NCBI RefSeq assembly: GCF_040536835.1 | Contig: NZ_CP159578.1 | Coordinates: 1,116,001-1,180,000, forward strand | Length of the DNA: 64,000 nucleotides | Origin: Salinicola endophyticus | Lineage (GTDB): Bacteria > Pseudomonadota > Gammaproteobacteria > Pseudomonadales > Halomonadaceae | Direction of reading: 5' to 3' | Part shown: positions 45,585 through 55,694 of the stretch, one piece after another | Layout of the letters: each line of letters begins with the position of its first letter | Numbering within the stretch: position 1 is the first letter of the stretch | Notes under the pieces: generated by a model | What the model saw: the letters and a program-made list of their open reading frames with translations, nothing else | Told to the model about the DNA's origin: nothing | Databases searched by the model: none | Program-made: the position numbers and the translations under genes

Positions 45585-46847
45585 ATGTTCACGCGAGACA
45601 TGCAGATTGCCGGATTCGACGATGCCCTGTGGAAAGCGATGCAGCAGGAAGTCGCGCGCCAGGAAGCGCACATCGAACTGATCGCTTCCGAGAACTACGC
45701 CAGCCCGCGCGTGATGCAGGCGCAGGGCGCGCAGCTGACCAACAAGTACGCGGAAGGCTATCCCGGCAAGCGTTACTACGGCGGCTGCGAGCACGTCGAC
45801 GTGATCGAGCAGATGGCGATCGACTACGCCAAGGAGCTGTTCGGCGCGAGCTACGCCAACGTCCAGCCGCACTCCGGCTCCCAGGCCAACGGTGCCGTGT
45901 TCCAGGCGCTGGTCAAGCCGGGCGACACCATTCTCGGCATGAGCCTCGACGCTGGCGGCCACCTGACTCATGGCGCCAAGCCGAGCTTCTCCGGCAAACA
46001 CTACAATGCGGTGCAGTACGGCATCGACGAGAGCGGCCGGATCGATTACGACGAAGTCGCCAAGCTGGCCAAGGAACATCAGCCGAAGATGATCATCGCC
46101 GGCTTCTCGGCCTACTCCCAGATCATCGACTGGGCCAAGTTCCGCGAGATCGCCGACAGCGTGGGTGCCTACCTGCTGGTCGACATGGCGCACGTTGCCG
46201 GTCTGGTCGCCGCTGGCGTCTACCCCAGCCCGCTGGCGCATGCCCATGTGGTCACCACCACCACGCACAAGACCCTGCGTGGCCCGCGCGGCGGCCTGAT
46301 CCTCTCCGCCGAGAACGATGCCGAGATCGAGAAGAAGCTGCAGGCTGCGGTATTCCCCGGTGGCCAGGGTGGCCCGCTGATGCACGTCATCGCGGCCAAG
46401 GCGGTCTGCTTCAAGGAAGCCATGGACCCCGAGTTCAAGAGCTACCAGCAGCAGGTGGTCAAGAACGCCCAGGCGATGGCCGGCGTGTTCATCGAGCGCG
46501 GCTATGAAGTCGTCTCCGGTGGCACCGAAGACCATCTGTTCCTGCTCTCGCTGGTCAAGCAGGGCCTGACGGGCAAGGACGCCGATGCGGCGCTGGGTCG
46601 CGCGCACATCACCGTCAACAAGAACGCCGTGCCCAACGACCCGCAGAGCCCGTTCGTCACCTCCGGCCTGCGTATCGGCACCCCGGCGGTGACCACCCGA
46701 GGCTTCGGCGAGTCCGAGTGCAGCGATCTCGCCGGCTGGATCTGCGATATCCTCGACGCCATACAGCAGGGCGACTCGAGCGAAGCCGAGAACGCGGTCA
46801 AGGGCAAGGTCGAAACGGTCTGCGGCCGGTTGCCTGTCTATCGTTGA
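45585..46847 (+). CDS. glyA: Serine hydroxymethyltransferase
   Basis: A 420-residue PLP enzyme interconverting serine and glycine with tetrahydrofolate. Motifs: [55 protein letters not shown] and the PLP lysine in [15 protein letters not shown]. The length is standard. The ATG at 45585 follows GAGGATACC; an upstream in-frame start adds a basic segment not found in the family. A strong terminator follows. Confidence 0.97.
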   Translation: MFTRDMQIAGFDDALWKAMQQEVARQEAHIELIASENYASPRVMQAQGAQLTNKYAEGYPGKRYYGGCEHVDVIEQMAIDYAKELFGASYANVQPHSGSQANGAVFQALVKPGDTILGMSLDAGGHLTHGAKPSFSGKHYNAVQYGIDESGRIDYDEVAKLAKEHQPKMIIAGFSAYSQIIDWAKFREIADSVGAYLLVDMAHVAGLVAAGVYPSPLAHAHVVTTTTHKTLRGPRGGLILSAENDAEIEKKLQAAVFPGGQGGPLMHVIAAKAVCFKEAMDPEFKSYQQQVVKNAQAMAGVFIERGYEVVSGGTEDHLFLLSLVKQGLTGKDADAALGRAHITVNKNAVPNDPQSPFVTSGLRIGTPAVTTRGFGESECSDLAGWICDILDAIQQGDSSEAENAVKGKVETVCGRLPVYR

Positions 46848-46887
46848 GGCGACTTGACTCGGCAGAAGATCGGGTCGATGATCCGAG

Positions 46888-46923
46888 AAAAATGGGGCGC
46901 CGCCATGCGGCGCCCCATTTTTT
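46888..46923 (+). terminator. Rho-independent terminator after glyA
   Basis: A 16-bp perfect stem (46888-46903 with 46907-46922) with a three-base loop; the stem begins with AAAAA and ends in TTTTTT, so it can work in both directions. It lies about 40 bases past glyA. Confidence 0.95.
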
Positions 46924-47394
46924 GGGTCTAAATGTCTCTATCGGCGGTGGGGCGGATAGCGTTGCGTCCGCGAGAATTTAGATGCTCGGCGAATGCTCAG
47001 AAAAGACTCGCGAGTTTGCCTGTTCACATTCGATAATGTGCTCTGGTGATTGAAGAACGGAGATAGTTTCCACCGGCAGGCGTCAATAGGCATTCTGGCT
47101 TTACATGTGCTGCCTGATCGACGACATAAGCCATTTCCGTTAATATTCATTTCCATATAGCCTAATGCCGGCAAGAGGGGGGAGCGAGTAGACTGCGGCC
47201 CGTGGCGTATCTCTGAAAAGCGGGCTTAATTGAATGTTTATAATTGGCTTTTAGATTATAAAATCTGCATTGTCCGGATTTCCCAGGTGTGTGTTAATTC
47301 GGGGGCAGAGATTCGTGTGTTGGGTGGTGTCTTTCGCTACTCAATGGCGGTAGCGTGTTTGATGAGTTTAACTATAGCATTTGGGGTTTATACT
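46924..47394. promoter_or_regulatory. AT-rich leader of the polysaccharide locus
   Basis: About 470 bases with a sharp drop in GC compared with glyA. A TATAAT is present at 47239-47244, but the expected -35 position is poor, so the promoter is tentative. The ops element at 47346-47357 is within the leader. An open frame from 47230 runs through it into wzz but has no features of the family. Confidence 0.6.
47346..47357 (+). promoter_or_regulatory. ops element (RfaH recruitment site)
   Basis: An exact copy of the 12-base ops sequence GGCGGTAGCGTG, 38 bases before the start of wzz and on the coding strand. In enterobacteria and vibrios ops pauses RNA polymerase and loads RfaH, which lets transcription continue through long surface-polysaccharide operons. 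The location and orientation are as expected for that role. The extended JUMPstart sequence upstream is not well conserved here. Confidence 0.85.
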
Positions 47395-48177
47395 ATGAAA
47401 GTTCCAGCGCCTTCCCATTCCAGTTTAGAGCGCGGCGACGATATATCCCCCGTGGATTTGATGGTTATTTTAGTGCGTCGTAGACGGGTCGTGATGGCTG
47501 TATTTGTTGGAATGTTAATAGTATTGCTGCTTTTCTTGTTTTTCAAGAAGCCTGTCTATCAATACACTTCTTCATATGAAATGGCCGGTTATGTGAACCA
47601 GTCTGGCGAATTGCTAAGCTTGGAATCGCCAAATAGCGTCTTAGCAAAAGCCAAGAACATTTATCTTATGGAAGGTGTCAGGAGATTCCTTGAGAATCAA
47701 GGTTTAAAAAAGTTGCCATTCACGCTAACTGTATACAATCCAAAAGATACACTTTTGCTGAATGTTGAATCTAAAGCGACTGCTGATCAGAAAGGTTTAG
47801 TTTCCGGTTTGCATGATCTTATCTTGAATCGTCTGGGAGAAGATCAAAAAAGGCTGGTGGGAAAGTATCGTAAAACACTAAGCCAGCAGCTCGAAGATGT
47901 CGAAAAGGCTTTGGCAGCAGCGCAAAAATCAGAAAGCCAGAATGCCAATGAACTGGTAGCCGACTATTTCACACGGGCATCTGAATTACGTAGTAAGATA
48001 GAGGGGTTGGAAGAAGGGGGGGTTAATCAAATAGCCTTTAGAAGTTTGGAAAAGGTCGATACCAGCCGGTTTTTGATGATTGCTCTAGGTGTTCCTTTTG
48101 TAGCTATTTTAGCCATGCTGATAGGCTTTTTGACGGAATTCAGTGCGGTTGTCAAACGCCGCTTGGATAATCAATAG
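47395..48177 (+). CDS. wzz: Wzz-type chain length determinant
   Basis: A 260-residue polysaccharide co-polymerase. A first span at about 25-50 follows ISPVDLMVILVRRRRVV, and a second near 225-250 (FLMIALGVPFVAILAMLIGF), with a periplasmic coiled-coil middle (KYRKTLSQQLEDVEKALAAAQ). It would set O-antigen or capsule chain length together with Wzy. It is somewhat shorter than typical Wzz. The start at 47395 is chosen because it directly precedes the conserved N-terminal region and follows the ops element; GGGG about ten bases before is a modest ribosome site. Confidence 0.8.
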   Translation: MKVPAPSHSSLERGDDISPVDLMVILVRRRRVVMAVFVGMLIVLLLFLFFKKPVYQYTSSYEMAGYVNQSGELLSLESPNSVLAKAKNIYLMEGVRRFLENQGLKKLPFTLTVYNPKDTLLLNVESKATADQKGLVSGLHDLILNRLGEDQKRLVGKYRKTLSQQLEDVEKALAAAQKSESQNANELVADYFTRASELRSKIEGLEEGGVNQIAFRSLEKVDTSRFLMIALGVPFVAILAMLIGFLTEFSAVVKRRLDNQ

Positions 48178-48468
48178 AATCTGATTGCTAAATTGATCGG
48201 CATCTTGTTACCTGATAATGAAGTGCGTTTCTATACGACGCTGTCAATTAAGAATGGATAAGGTCGTTTGGGTGTCCTGTCCAGCATCCTACATCTTTGT
48301 AGAGCACATGCATTCAAAGTGGAGTGTGAAGCTTTTATTCTTAATGATGTTGGTGCGATACGGAGTGGCTGTATTTTAATGTAATATAGTCTTTTGGCTT
48401 AGTGTGTCAAATTGGTTTTTTGGGCTGCACCCTGTCGATTGCCCTCTCTATCCACTCTGGAGGTTTGG

Positions 48469-49830
48469 ATGAAGGTTTTTGAAGTAAACGGTCGTTTTTG
48501 GTCGGCATTGAATACCGATCTAGGTAGAGCCTTTTTAAAAACTTTATTTGCGCGTGGGATAGCAGCGGTCGGCTCGTTACTATTAGGCGTAACATTAGGG
48601 CGGTTCTACGGTGCTGATGGCGTGGGAGTCTTCGCTTTGGCCCAGAGTATTTTGTTTGGTGCTGGCATCTTGACGCGTTTTGGTATGGATAATGCGCTAA
48701 TGCGCTATGCTGGCAGGGATCACGACAGCGTGCAGGGTTTTTATTATTTTATTTGGGCGGCAAGATATGCAGTTGCGGGTGCCTTGATAGTTGCATGTTT
48801 GTTGTTGCTCTTGAGGACCACAATAGCAGGGTTTTTCTCAAGCCCTTCTCTCGACTCCCTGCTGCTCTATGTCACATTTGCCGTGCCGCCCTTTACAGCC
48901 AATTATCTTCTTGCAGGTTATTTTAAAGGTGTCAGATGTCCCGCATCGGCATGTTTCCTAGAAAGTGGTTATATTTCTCTAGTGGCTGCTTTTCTGTTGA
49001 TTGCTTATGGTTTTTTCTTCGGAGTTGCTGAAATACATCAAGCAGGCGCCGCCCTGTCTCTAGCAACGTGGTTGGTTTTTTTTCAAGGCTGTCTCGTGCT
49101 TTTTTTTCAACAAAAAAGGTACGCTGGGTTAAATCGGGATGTGCTTAATAATAAGCCAGATGACCCGCGGGGGTTCTTTAGCACTTCGCGTGCTTTTTTT
49201 GTGATGAGCTTGGCCGAGTTTATGCAAAATGTGCTTGTGGTATTTGTTGCTGCCTTCTTTCTGAATAGTCACGACTTGGGCTTGTTTAAGGCGGCCGAAC
49301 GTTCCGCCCTGTTGATAGGTTTTGTTTTAATGCTGATTGCGGCTGTTTTTCCGCCTCGTTTCTCTACCCTCTACCATCATAATGAGCATGGTCGCCTGAT
49401 AAGGTTAGCGCGCCAAAGTTCGCTATTGGGAGCTGCGCTATCGTTGCCAATGTTGTTAATTTGTCTGTTTTTCCCTGGCGCTGTGCTATCCCTTTTTGGC
49501 TCCGGGTTTAGCGATGCTGCTCCTTACCTCCGCATACTGGCTCTGGCTCAGGCTGTTAATGTTAGTACTGCTGCAGTCGGGTTCTTACTGAATATGACGG
49601 GTCACGAAATCTTAATGAGAAATATAGCTTTAATTAGTACCGGGATTGGTGTTTTGGCATTTGTCATTAGTATTCCTGCTATGGGTGCCCTGGGGGCAGC
49701 GCTATCGTTAAGCCTAGTGCTTGTGTTGCAAAATATAGTGGCACTTTTCTTTGTCAGGCAGCGACTGGGTTTTTGGCTTTATCCTGCGTGGTCATTTTAT
49801 CCGATATCAAAAAGAGTAACTGAAAGATGA
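48469..49830 (+). CDS. wzx: Wzx-type polysaccharide flippase
   Basis: A 453-residue MOP-superfamily exporter with 12-14 spans. The opening RAFLKTLFARGIAAVGSLLL and LGRFYGADGVGVFALAQSI is the usual Wzx/RfbX N-terminus. It would move the undecaprenyl-linked repeat unit across the inner membrane. The start at 48469 has a strong TGGAGG. About 290 non-coding AT-rich bases precede it. It overlaps the next gene by ATGA. Composition is AT-rich, as usual for transferred polysaccharide genes. Confidence 0.87.
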   Translation: MKVFEVNGRFWSALNTDLGRAFLKTLFARGIAAVGSLLLGVTLGRFYGADGVGVFALAQSILFGAGILTRFGMDNALMRYAGRDHDSVQGFYYFIWAARYAVAGALIVACLLLLLRTTIAGFFSSPSLDSLLLYVTFAVPPFTANYLLAGYFKGVRCPASACFLESGYISLVAAFLLIAYGFFFGVAEIHQAGAALSLATWLVFFQGCLVLFFQQKRYAGLNRDVLNNKPDDPRGFFSTSRAFFVMSLAEFMQNVLVVFVAAFFLNSHDLGLFKAAERSALLIGFVLMLIAAVFPPRFSTLYHHNEHGRLIRLARQSSLLGAALSLPMLLICLFFPGAVLSLFGSGFSDAAPYLRILALAQAVNVSTAAVGFLLNMTGHEILMRNIALISTGIGVLAFVISIPAMGALGAALSLSLVLVLQNIVALFFVRQRLGFWLYPAWSFYPISKRVTER

Positions 49831-51020
49831 TCGGTGGCAGGGTGACTGAACGGGGCACGTTGAGAGATCGTGTCTTCATAGTGAGTGTCGTGCTCATTAC
49901 TGCTCTTCCGTCAGGCTCCCTGGCGGGCTTTCCTCTTAAATATTTATTGCTGTTGGTTATATTTTTTTGCTCCGTGCTAAGCGCAAAGCGCTTGTCAGTA
50001 TCATTGAGTGCCCATCTCATCGGTATCGCTGGTTTTCTAATTCTGTATGCGATCTATGGATATGCCGAGTTTTCTCAGTACGCCATAAATGAATTGATTT
50101 TGGCACTAGGCGCCGTCGGCTTAGGGCTTCTTGTTACACACGTTATTTATGCTAGAGGATTTGGGCAGGATAAGGTGCTCACGATTTATAAGGCATCGGT
50201 GCTGCTCCTGGCGGGGAATAAACTGTTTATCATGTCATTTTATCTTCTTTCTCCGGGGTATGATGCATTTGTCGAGGGTTTTGTTGCAAGCTACGGAAAG
50301 GTTGCCGGTGCAAGTTTTCTAACGATGCCGCTTCCGCTCGGATTGGTTCGGATTTATATGCAGACTGATTTGATTGCAGCACTACTCCCTCTAGCCATTG
50401 CTGTGCTGCGTGCGAGAAGTCATATTACCGCCAGTGATCGTTTGACGGTGATGATGGCGATGTTTGTCGTGCTGGTCGGCTTCTCTCGCTATAATATCGC
50501 ATGCCTTGGTCTTTGCATGGTTTTGTTTTGCATGGTGGATAAGAAAGGTCTATGGTTTAAATTTCTGCTTGGCTGTATGGTGCTGACTTCTGCTATCTTG
50601 TTCTTTGATCTATTTCGGGAATTTGTTGAAGTACGTTTTTTCTCCACCCAGAATGATGTTTCTGATGAAATTCGGTTCTCTCAAGCTTTAGTGCTTATGA
50701 ACTACTTTGGAGATGCCCCTTTATTAGGTCACGGTCTAGGGGCTTTTACCACTGAGATGATTCGCTCAGCCACCGCTCCTTTTTCTTATGAACAGCAGTT
50801 GCTATCTTTTTTGCCGAAATTCGGTATTCTGGGTTTTTTGATATTTTCCTCGTATGTCACTTATATGGTGGTCAAGGTGATTGTTGCTCGGCAATACTGT
50901 CTTGCTTTATATCTGGCGTTGTTCGTATCTGCTTCGTTTTTCAACCCTTACCTTTTTAGCTCCAATATGCTGGTGGTTTATCTTTTGATATATCACCAAT
51001 ACTTTTATGGTGGTGATTAG
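49827..51020 (+). CDS. Probable O-antigen/polysaccharide polymerase (Wzy-like)
   Basis: A 397-residue protein with about ten spans and few charged residues. The segment LGHGLGAFTTEMI, then YEQQLLSFLPKFGILGFLIF resembles the Wzy/O-antigen polymerase pattern of a periplasmic loop with GxG followed by a Gly-rich span. The place between wzx and glycosyltransferases supports Wzy. Sequence in this group is poorly conserved, so the call rests on topology and context. The start overlaps the wzx stop. Confidence 0.72.
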   Translation: MIGGRVTERGTLRDRVFIVSVVLITALPSGSLAGFPLKYLLLLVIFFCSVLSAKRLSVSLSAHLIGIAGFLILYAIYGYAEFSQYAINELILALGAVGLGLLVTHVIYARGFGQDKVLTIYKASVLLLAGNKLFIMSFYLLSPGYDAFVEGFVASYGKVAGASFLTMPLPLGLVRIYMQTDLIAALLPLAIAVLRARSHITASDRLTVMMAMFVVLVGFSRYNIACLGLCMVLFCMVDKKGLWFKFLLGCMVLTSAILFFDLFREFVEVRFFSTQNDVSDEIRFSQALVLMNYFGDAPLLGHGLGAFTTEMIRSATAPFSYEQQLLSFLPKFGILGFLIFSSYVTYMVVKVIVARQYCLALYLALFVSASFFNPYLFSSNMLVVYLLIYHQYFYGGD

Positions 51021-51172
51021 GTTTTGGATTATGTGGCGATTCGATTTTTATGATGCCTTTTATAGAAGCAAGGTGTTGCGAGGGCTTTCACTCATTGGTA
51101 CTATTGGACGCATTTCAAACTGCGACGTTGAGCCATGCTTGTGCTCTGTCAGTTTTTAGAGAGAGGTTTCGT

Positions 51173-52039
51173 TTGAAAACCTATTCCGTAATAGTGGCTT
51201 ATCAACCCGATATTGCTCGGCTCAGATTGATGGTCGATGTTCTGGAAAAACATGGTATCAACGTTATTGTTGTGGATAATTCAGAGCCGTCAGTTGGTCT
51301 CCATTTGGAGAATGATGCCGAGGTGATTTCTTTAAATAAAAATGTTGGTATTGCTGCGGCCCAAAACATTGGCATTCGCCGTGCTCTAGATGGTGATTGT
51401 GAGGCTGTCGTATTTTTTGATCAAGATAGTTCAATTAGTGCTGGGTTGCTGAAAACACTCCTGGGTAAACTAAGTAGAGGAGAAAAGAGGGTTGTAGCGC
51501 CTGTCTTTTTTGATGAGAAAGGTGGGTTTGAGTATCCAGCCATTCTTGTCAATCGATGGGGCATGCGTAAAAAAGTGCACCCCTCTGCATCAAGTGTGCC
51601 AGTGTCTGTCGATATCGTAATTTCCTCTGGAAGTGCAATAAGTCGAGCAGCAATAGAAACCGTCGGGCTTATGGATGAAACGTTGTTTATCGACTATGTT
51701 GATACTGAATGGTGCTTGCGCGCAAGGTCCCTTGACGTTCCTATTGAAGTTTTGCCTGAAGCCAAAATGTTACATTCGATTGGTGATGCTTCGATCAATT
51801 TGATCGCTGTGCGTGTTCCTGTTCATGGGGCTCTTCGGCGGTACTATCGTGTTCGCAATTCATTCTTGCTTTTACGCATGCCCCACGTTCCAAAGTTGTT
51901 GGCGCTGCGCGAAGTTTTGTATTCTTTTGTTCATCAGGCAATTATAATGCTGTTCGTTTCTGGGCGTGGAAAGTACTTGCGTTACTTTTTGAAAGCGCTC
52001 GTCGATGGGGTATGTGGTGAGCGGGGGAAGATGAAATGA
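51173..52039 (+). CDS. Family 2 glycosyltransferase, rhamnosyltransferase-like
   Basis: A 288-residue GT-A fold enzyme. The nucleotide-sugar site begins YSVIVAYQPD, with VDNSEPS, NKNVGIAAAQNIGIR and the metal motif FFDQDSS. DYVDTEWCLRARS holds the acid/base region typical of dTDP-rhamnosyltransferases. It should add rhamnose to the repeat unit, consistent with the rml genes downstream. I place the start at TTG 51173 because GAGAGG lies seven bases before it and the fold begins there; ATGs at 51050 and 51053 would add an unlike 41-residue leader. Confidence 0.8.
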   Translation: MKTYSVIVAYQPDIARLRLMVDVLEKHGINVIVVDNSEPSVGLHLENDAEVISLNKNVGIAAAQNIGIRRALDGDCEAVVFFDQDSSISAGLLKTLLGKLSRGEKRVVAPVFFDEKGGFEYPAILVNRWGMRKKVHPSASSVPVSVDIVISSGSAISRAAIETVGLMDETLFIDYVDTEWCLRARSLDVPIEVLPEAKMLHSIGDASINLIAVRVPVHGALRRYYRVRNSFLLLRMPHVPKLLALREVLYSFVHQAIIMLFVSGRGKYLRYFLKALVDGVCGERGKMK

Positions 52040-52962
52040 CTATGCAGTCATCTTCGCACGACCCTAGAGCGCTTCTTGTCGTTCCTACTTTTAATGGTGC
52101 TTACAGTCTGGAACGTTTGCTAGATAGCCTGCCGGCAGAATTTCCTCTTTTTGTCATTGACTCTTCTTCGAGCGACGGTACTCAAAAGCTGCTGGTTGAT
52201 AGAGAAGTCGATCACGAGATCATTCCACAACACGAGTTCAATCATGGTGGCACAAGACAGAAAGCTGTCGTAGATCGTCCCGGCTATGAGTTTTATATTT
52301 ATTTGACTCAGGATGCCTATTTGGTCGACTCCTCTGCTGTTAGTAAACTGTTATCATACTTTGATGACCAGGAAGTAGGGGCCGTATGTGGTCGGCAATT
52401 ACCTCATCTCGATGCCAACCCGCTAGCAGAGCATGCGCGACGATTTAACTATCCTGTCGATAGCGAGATAAAATCTCATGAGGATGCTGCTCGATTAGGG
52501 ATCAAAGTTGCCTTTATGTCTAACTCTTTTGCCGGGTACCGCGCCGAGGCATTGGCTGACGTTGGTAGCTTTCCGAACGATGTCATCGTTGCTGAAGATA
52601 TGTTTGTGGCTGCACGGATGCTCCAGTCCGGCTGGAAGGTGGCTTATGCTGGAGATGCTTGCTGCTACCACTCGCATAATTATAGCCTGGCCGAGGAGTT
52701 TCGTCGTTACTTCGATACGGGAGTCTTTCATAGTTGTCAGCCATGGATTCAGAGAGAACTGGGAGGTGCAAGCGGTGAGGGACGGCGTTTTGTGATATCG
52801 GAGTTGCATTACTTGTTGGAAAAGCATCCAGGTTGGCTACCAGTTGCAATGTTCTCAACGATGATGAAATTTGCGGGTTACCACCTTGGTAAAAGATATA
52901 ATCACTTGCCCGCAACAGTCCAAAGATACTGCAGTATGCACAAGGGTTTTTGGAGGCGCTGA
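52036..52962 (+). CDS. Family 2 glycosyltransferase, rhamnosyltransferase-like
   Basis: A 308-residue GT-A enzyme. It opens with LLVVPTFNGAYSLERLLDSL, has the family segment IIPQHEFNHGGTRQKAV and the metal motif YLTQDAYL, then VAEDMFVAARMLQSGWKV. The C-terminal part (HYLLEKHPGWLP, then CSMHKGFWRR) is common in rhamnosyltransferases of the RfbF/WsaF type. The start overlaps the preceding gene as ATGA, so both are translated together. Confidence 0.82.
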   Translation: MTMQSSSHDPRALLVVPTFNGAYSLERLLDSLPAEFPLFVIDSSSSDGTQKLLVDREVDHEIIPQHEFNHGGTRQKAVVDRPGYEFYIYLTQDAYLVDSSAVSKLLSYFDDQEVGAVCGRQLPHLDANPLAEHARRFNYPVDSEIKSHEDAARLGIKVAFMSNSFAGYRAEALADVGSFPNDVIVAEDMFVAARMLQSGWKVAYAGDACCYHSHNYSLAEEFRRYFDTGVFHSCQPWIQRELGGASGEGRRFVISELHYLLEKHPGWLPVAMFSTMMKFAGYHLGKRYNHLPATVQRYCSMHKGFWRR

Positions 52963-53009
52963 GTGACCAATAAGGTCATGTAGAATGCGTTAAGGGAGAT
53001 GTTGTTCCA

Positions 53010-54398
53010 ATGAGTTATCATGATAGGCGTTCCTTGCAAGGGTTCGACGCTTACACAACTTCGTTAGCTAGGTTGCTAGATCTTGCCATCATGCTGCTGG
53101 GTGGATGGGTAGCGTATGCCATACGTTTTGGGGCTTTTGCTATGCCCGAGCATTATTTTTGGGCGCTACCTCTTGGTGCTTTGATTCTGCTGCTGGTGCT
53201 GCCAGCGCTTAATGTTTATCAGACTTGGCGTGGTCGTGTGCGCGGTTTGCTGATCTTGCGCCTGTTATTTGGTTATTTCCTAGTTGGTGCTGTGCTCGCG
53301 TTGGTCATGTTTCTATCGCAATTAGGTGCCCACTTTTCTAGATTGTGGGTTGTTCTCTGGATAGCGGGAGCGTGCTTTGCTTCGATTGGTGTACGTGTCG
53401 CGGCTTATCCAATTGTCAACCGACTGCGTAGAAACGGTAGAAACCGGCGTAACGTAATGCTGGTCGGAGATGCCCATTCATGTGCTACTGCTGTCGCTCA
53501 TCTGAAACGGCATCCAGAGTCCGGCTTTGATGCAACTCGATTGCTGCTTGTTGGAGATGACATATTTGATGAGCTTGAATCGTTATCCTACGAGCATTAT
53601 CGTGTTGGTGACTCCATTGCACACGAAGAAGCTGAGGTTTGGATCTGTTTGCCCCTATCTAAGGGGGACGTTGTCAAGTCCATTTTGTCTTCACTTAGCC
53701 TGTCGACGGGAAATGTAAGATATATGCCCAATTTGAACGACTTTCGGCTTATTAATCATGATGTTTCTAACTTGGCTGGACTGTTTCTGCTGGATTTGAC
53801 CTGCTCTCCTATATCTGGGGGGGCGCGCCTGCTTAAACGTGCGGAAGATATTGTGTTTTCAACAATAATTTTGTTGATGTTGAGCCCAGTCATGTTGGGG
53901 GTGGCGCTGGGAGTACGCTTGTCTTCTCCCGGGCCTGTTTTTTATCGGCAAGAACGAGTGGGGTTAAATGGTGTGTCTTTTATGATGCTGAAGTTTCGTT
54001 CGATGCCTGTCGATGCCGAGAACCAAGGGGTGAAGTGGGGAGGGGCCCGAGCAAAAAAGGTCACTCCTTTTGGGTCTTTTATTCGTCGTTTTAGCCTCGA
54101 TGAACTTCCTCAGCTACTGAATGTATTGAAAGGGGATATGTCGATAGTCGGACCCCGACCCGAGCGCACGATTTTTGTTGAACAGTTCAAGCATGAGATC
54201 CCAGGATATATGCAGAAGCATATGGTCAAGGCGGGTATCACGGGGTGGGCACAGATCAATGGCTGGAGAGGCGATACTGATCTGGCCAAGCGCATAGAGT
54301 GTGACTTGTGGTATGTCGAAAATTGGTCGATTTGGTTGGATGTCAAGATTATTTTTCTCACGATATTTAAAGGTTTTTTTAATCCAAATGCCTATTGA
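53010..54398 (+). CDS. Undecaprenyl-phosphate hexose phosphotransferase (WcaJ/WbaP type)
   Basis: A 462-residue initiating glycosyltransferase. Four N-terminal spans and a CoA-binding-like middle domain are followed by a reentrant helix ([17 protein letters not shown]) and the sugar transferase domain: [41 protein letters not shown], and [20 protein letters not shown]. It loads Glc-1-P or Gal-1-P onto undecaprenyl phosphate. The specificity for glucose or galactose cannot be settled; a galE is next. Confidence 0.88.
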   Translation: MSYHDRRSLQGFDAYTTSLARLLDLAIMLLGGWVAYAIRFGAFAMPEHYFWALPLGALILLLVLPALNVYQTWRGRVRGLLILRLLFGYFLVGAVLALVMFLSQLGAHFSRLWVVLWIAGACFASIGVRVAAYPIVNRLRRNGRNRRNVMLVGDAHSCATAVAHLKRHPESGFDATRLLLVGDDIFDELESLSYEHYRVGDSIAHEEAEVWICLPLSKGDVVKSILSSLSLSTGNVRYMPNLNDFRLINHDVSNLAGLFLLDLTCSPISGGARLLKRAEDIVFSTIILLMLSPVMLGVALGVRLSSPGPVFYRQERVGLNGVSFMMLKFRSMPVDAENQGVKWGGARAKKVTPFGSFIRRFSLDELPQLLNVLKGDMSIVGPRPERTIFVEQFKHEIPGYMQKHMVKAGITGWAQINGWRGDTDLAKRIECDLWYVENWSIWLDVKIIFLTIFKGFFNPNAY

Positions 54399-54409
54399 CT
54401 GATTTTGTT

Positions 54410-55422
54410 ATGAAAATACTAGTAACTGGCGGGGCTGGCTATATTGGCTCGCACACGCTGATTGACTTGCTTGAGCACAACTATCGTCCCGTAGTTATTG
54501 ATAATTTTGTGAATAGCTATCCTGAGTCGCTAAGGCGAGTGCAAGAAATCACCGGGCGCTCATCGACGCTAGTCGAGGGTGATATCAACGACGCCGCTAA
54601 GCTCGATGCTATATTTGCTGAGCATTCGATAGACGCGGTCATACATTTTGCTGGTCTTAAGGCCGTTGGCGAAAGCGTATCACAGCCGCTTACCTACTAT
54701 CGAAATAACGTCTCTGGCACATTGACTCTTTGCGAAGCAATGGCTCGTGCGGGTATTTATCGCCTGGTGTTCAGCTCATCGGCCACTGTCTACGGAGAGA
54801 GTGCTCCCGTACCTTATCACGAGGCACTGCCTCGTGGGCTGGCTGCACAACCCTATGGTAGTACCAAGGCAATTGCTGAGCAGCTTTTTGAGGATCTCTG
54901 TCGCGCCGACCCCGATGGTCGGTAATATTGTTGCGTTATTTCAATCCAATAGGAGCCCATCAGTCCGGTCAGATAGGCGAAGATCCACTGGGGACTCCCA
55001 ATAACCTCATGTCGTACGTGGTTCAAGTCGCTGCGCAAAGACGCGAGAGATTATCCATTTTTGGGTCTGATTATCCTACATCGGACGGCACCTGCATACG
55101 AGATTATCTGCACGTAATGGACTTGGCCGAAGGCCACCGTCGTGCACTCGCATGCCTCGTCGCCCCCGGTTGCTCTGCTTATAACTTAGGGGCGGGGCGA
55201 GGGTATAGCGTGCTTGAGGTGGTCGAAACTTTTATTCAAACAAATGGTGTGTCGGTGCCTTATCAATTTGTGCCACGGCGCCTTGGTGATTTGCCTGCCT
55301 TTTGGGCGAACACTGGCAAGGCTGAACGCGATCTGGGATGGCGTGCTCGACGCGACTTACCCACCATGCTAGTGGATGCTTGGCGGTGGCAGTGTCAAAA
55401 TCCATATGGCTATCGGTCATGA
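54410..55422 (+). pseudogene. galE: UDP-glucose 4-epimerase galE, interrupted by a frameshift
   Basis: The gene reads as GalE in two frames. The first part, from ATG 54410, has [38 protein letters not shown] and the YxxxK site ([11 protein letters not shown]), and stops at TAA 54923-54925. The second frame supplies [18 protein letters not shown] through to the normal end QNPYGYRS at 55422. The break is at about 54911-54918: one missing base after GAT would restore a continuous protein ([14 protein letters not shown]). Either the gene is inactive or the base is an assembly error. The intact enzyme would make UDP-galactose for the locus. Confidence 0.9.
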
Positions 55423-55694
55423 ATTCACTGGCTATAGGAATGATCTATTTTGGCGCTTTTTCTTGAATGATGAAATTGAAAAGTGTTCGTGGGCGTGACT
55501 TGGAAAAAGAGCGTGAGCTTTGGTTCTTATGAAGTTTTGTTTTCTATAGATGCTTTGAAAAGAGTCTGTCTCGAAGTGATCTGAGTGTTAAGTTGCTTCT
55601 GTCGAGAACGTTTGGTGACATGAGGCTTGCCCATAGCTTTTCGTCGACACTTGTTCTTCGTACACTATTAGAGTTTCTATCGACAGGTATGACC
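55423..55694. other. AT-rich gap between galE and rmlB
   Basis: About 270 bases without a gene. It separates the AT-rich part of the locus from the rml genes and could hold an internal promoter; nothing definite is seen. Confidence 0.4.

Noticed and set aside
47230..47394. Upstream extension of the wzz reading frame
   Set aside because: It runs through the AT-rich leader and the ops element, shows no Wzz features, and the family start fits ATG 47395.
54928..55422. Second half of galE as an independent gene
   Set aside because: It starts in the middle of the SDR fold and joins the first half perfectly after a one-base shift.
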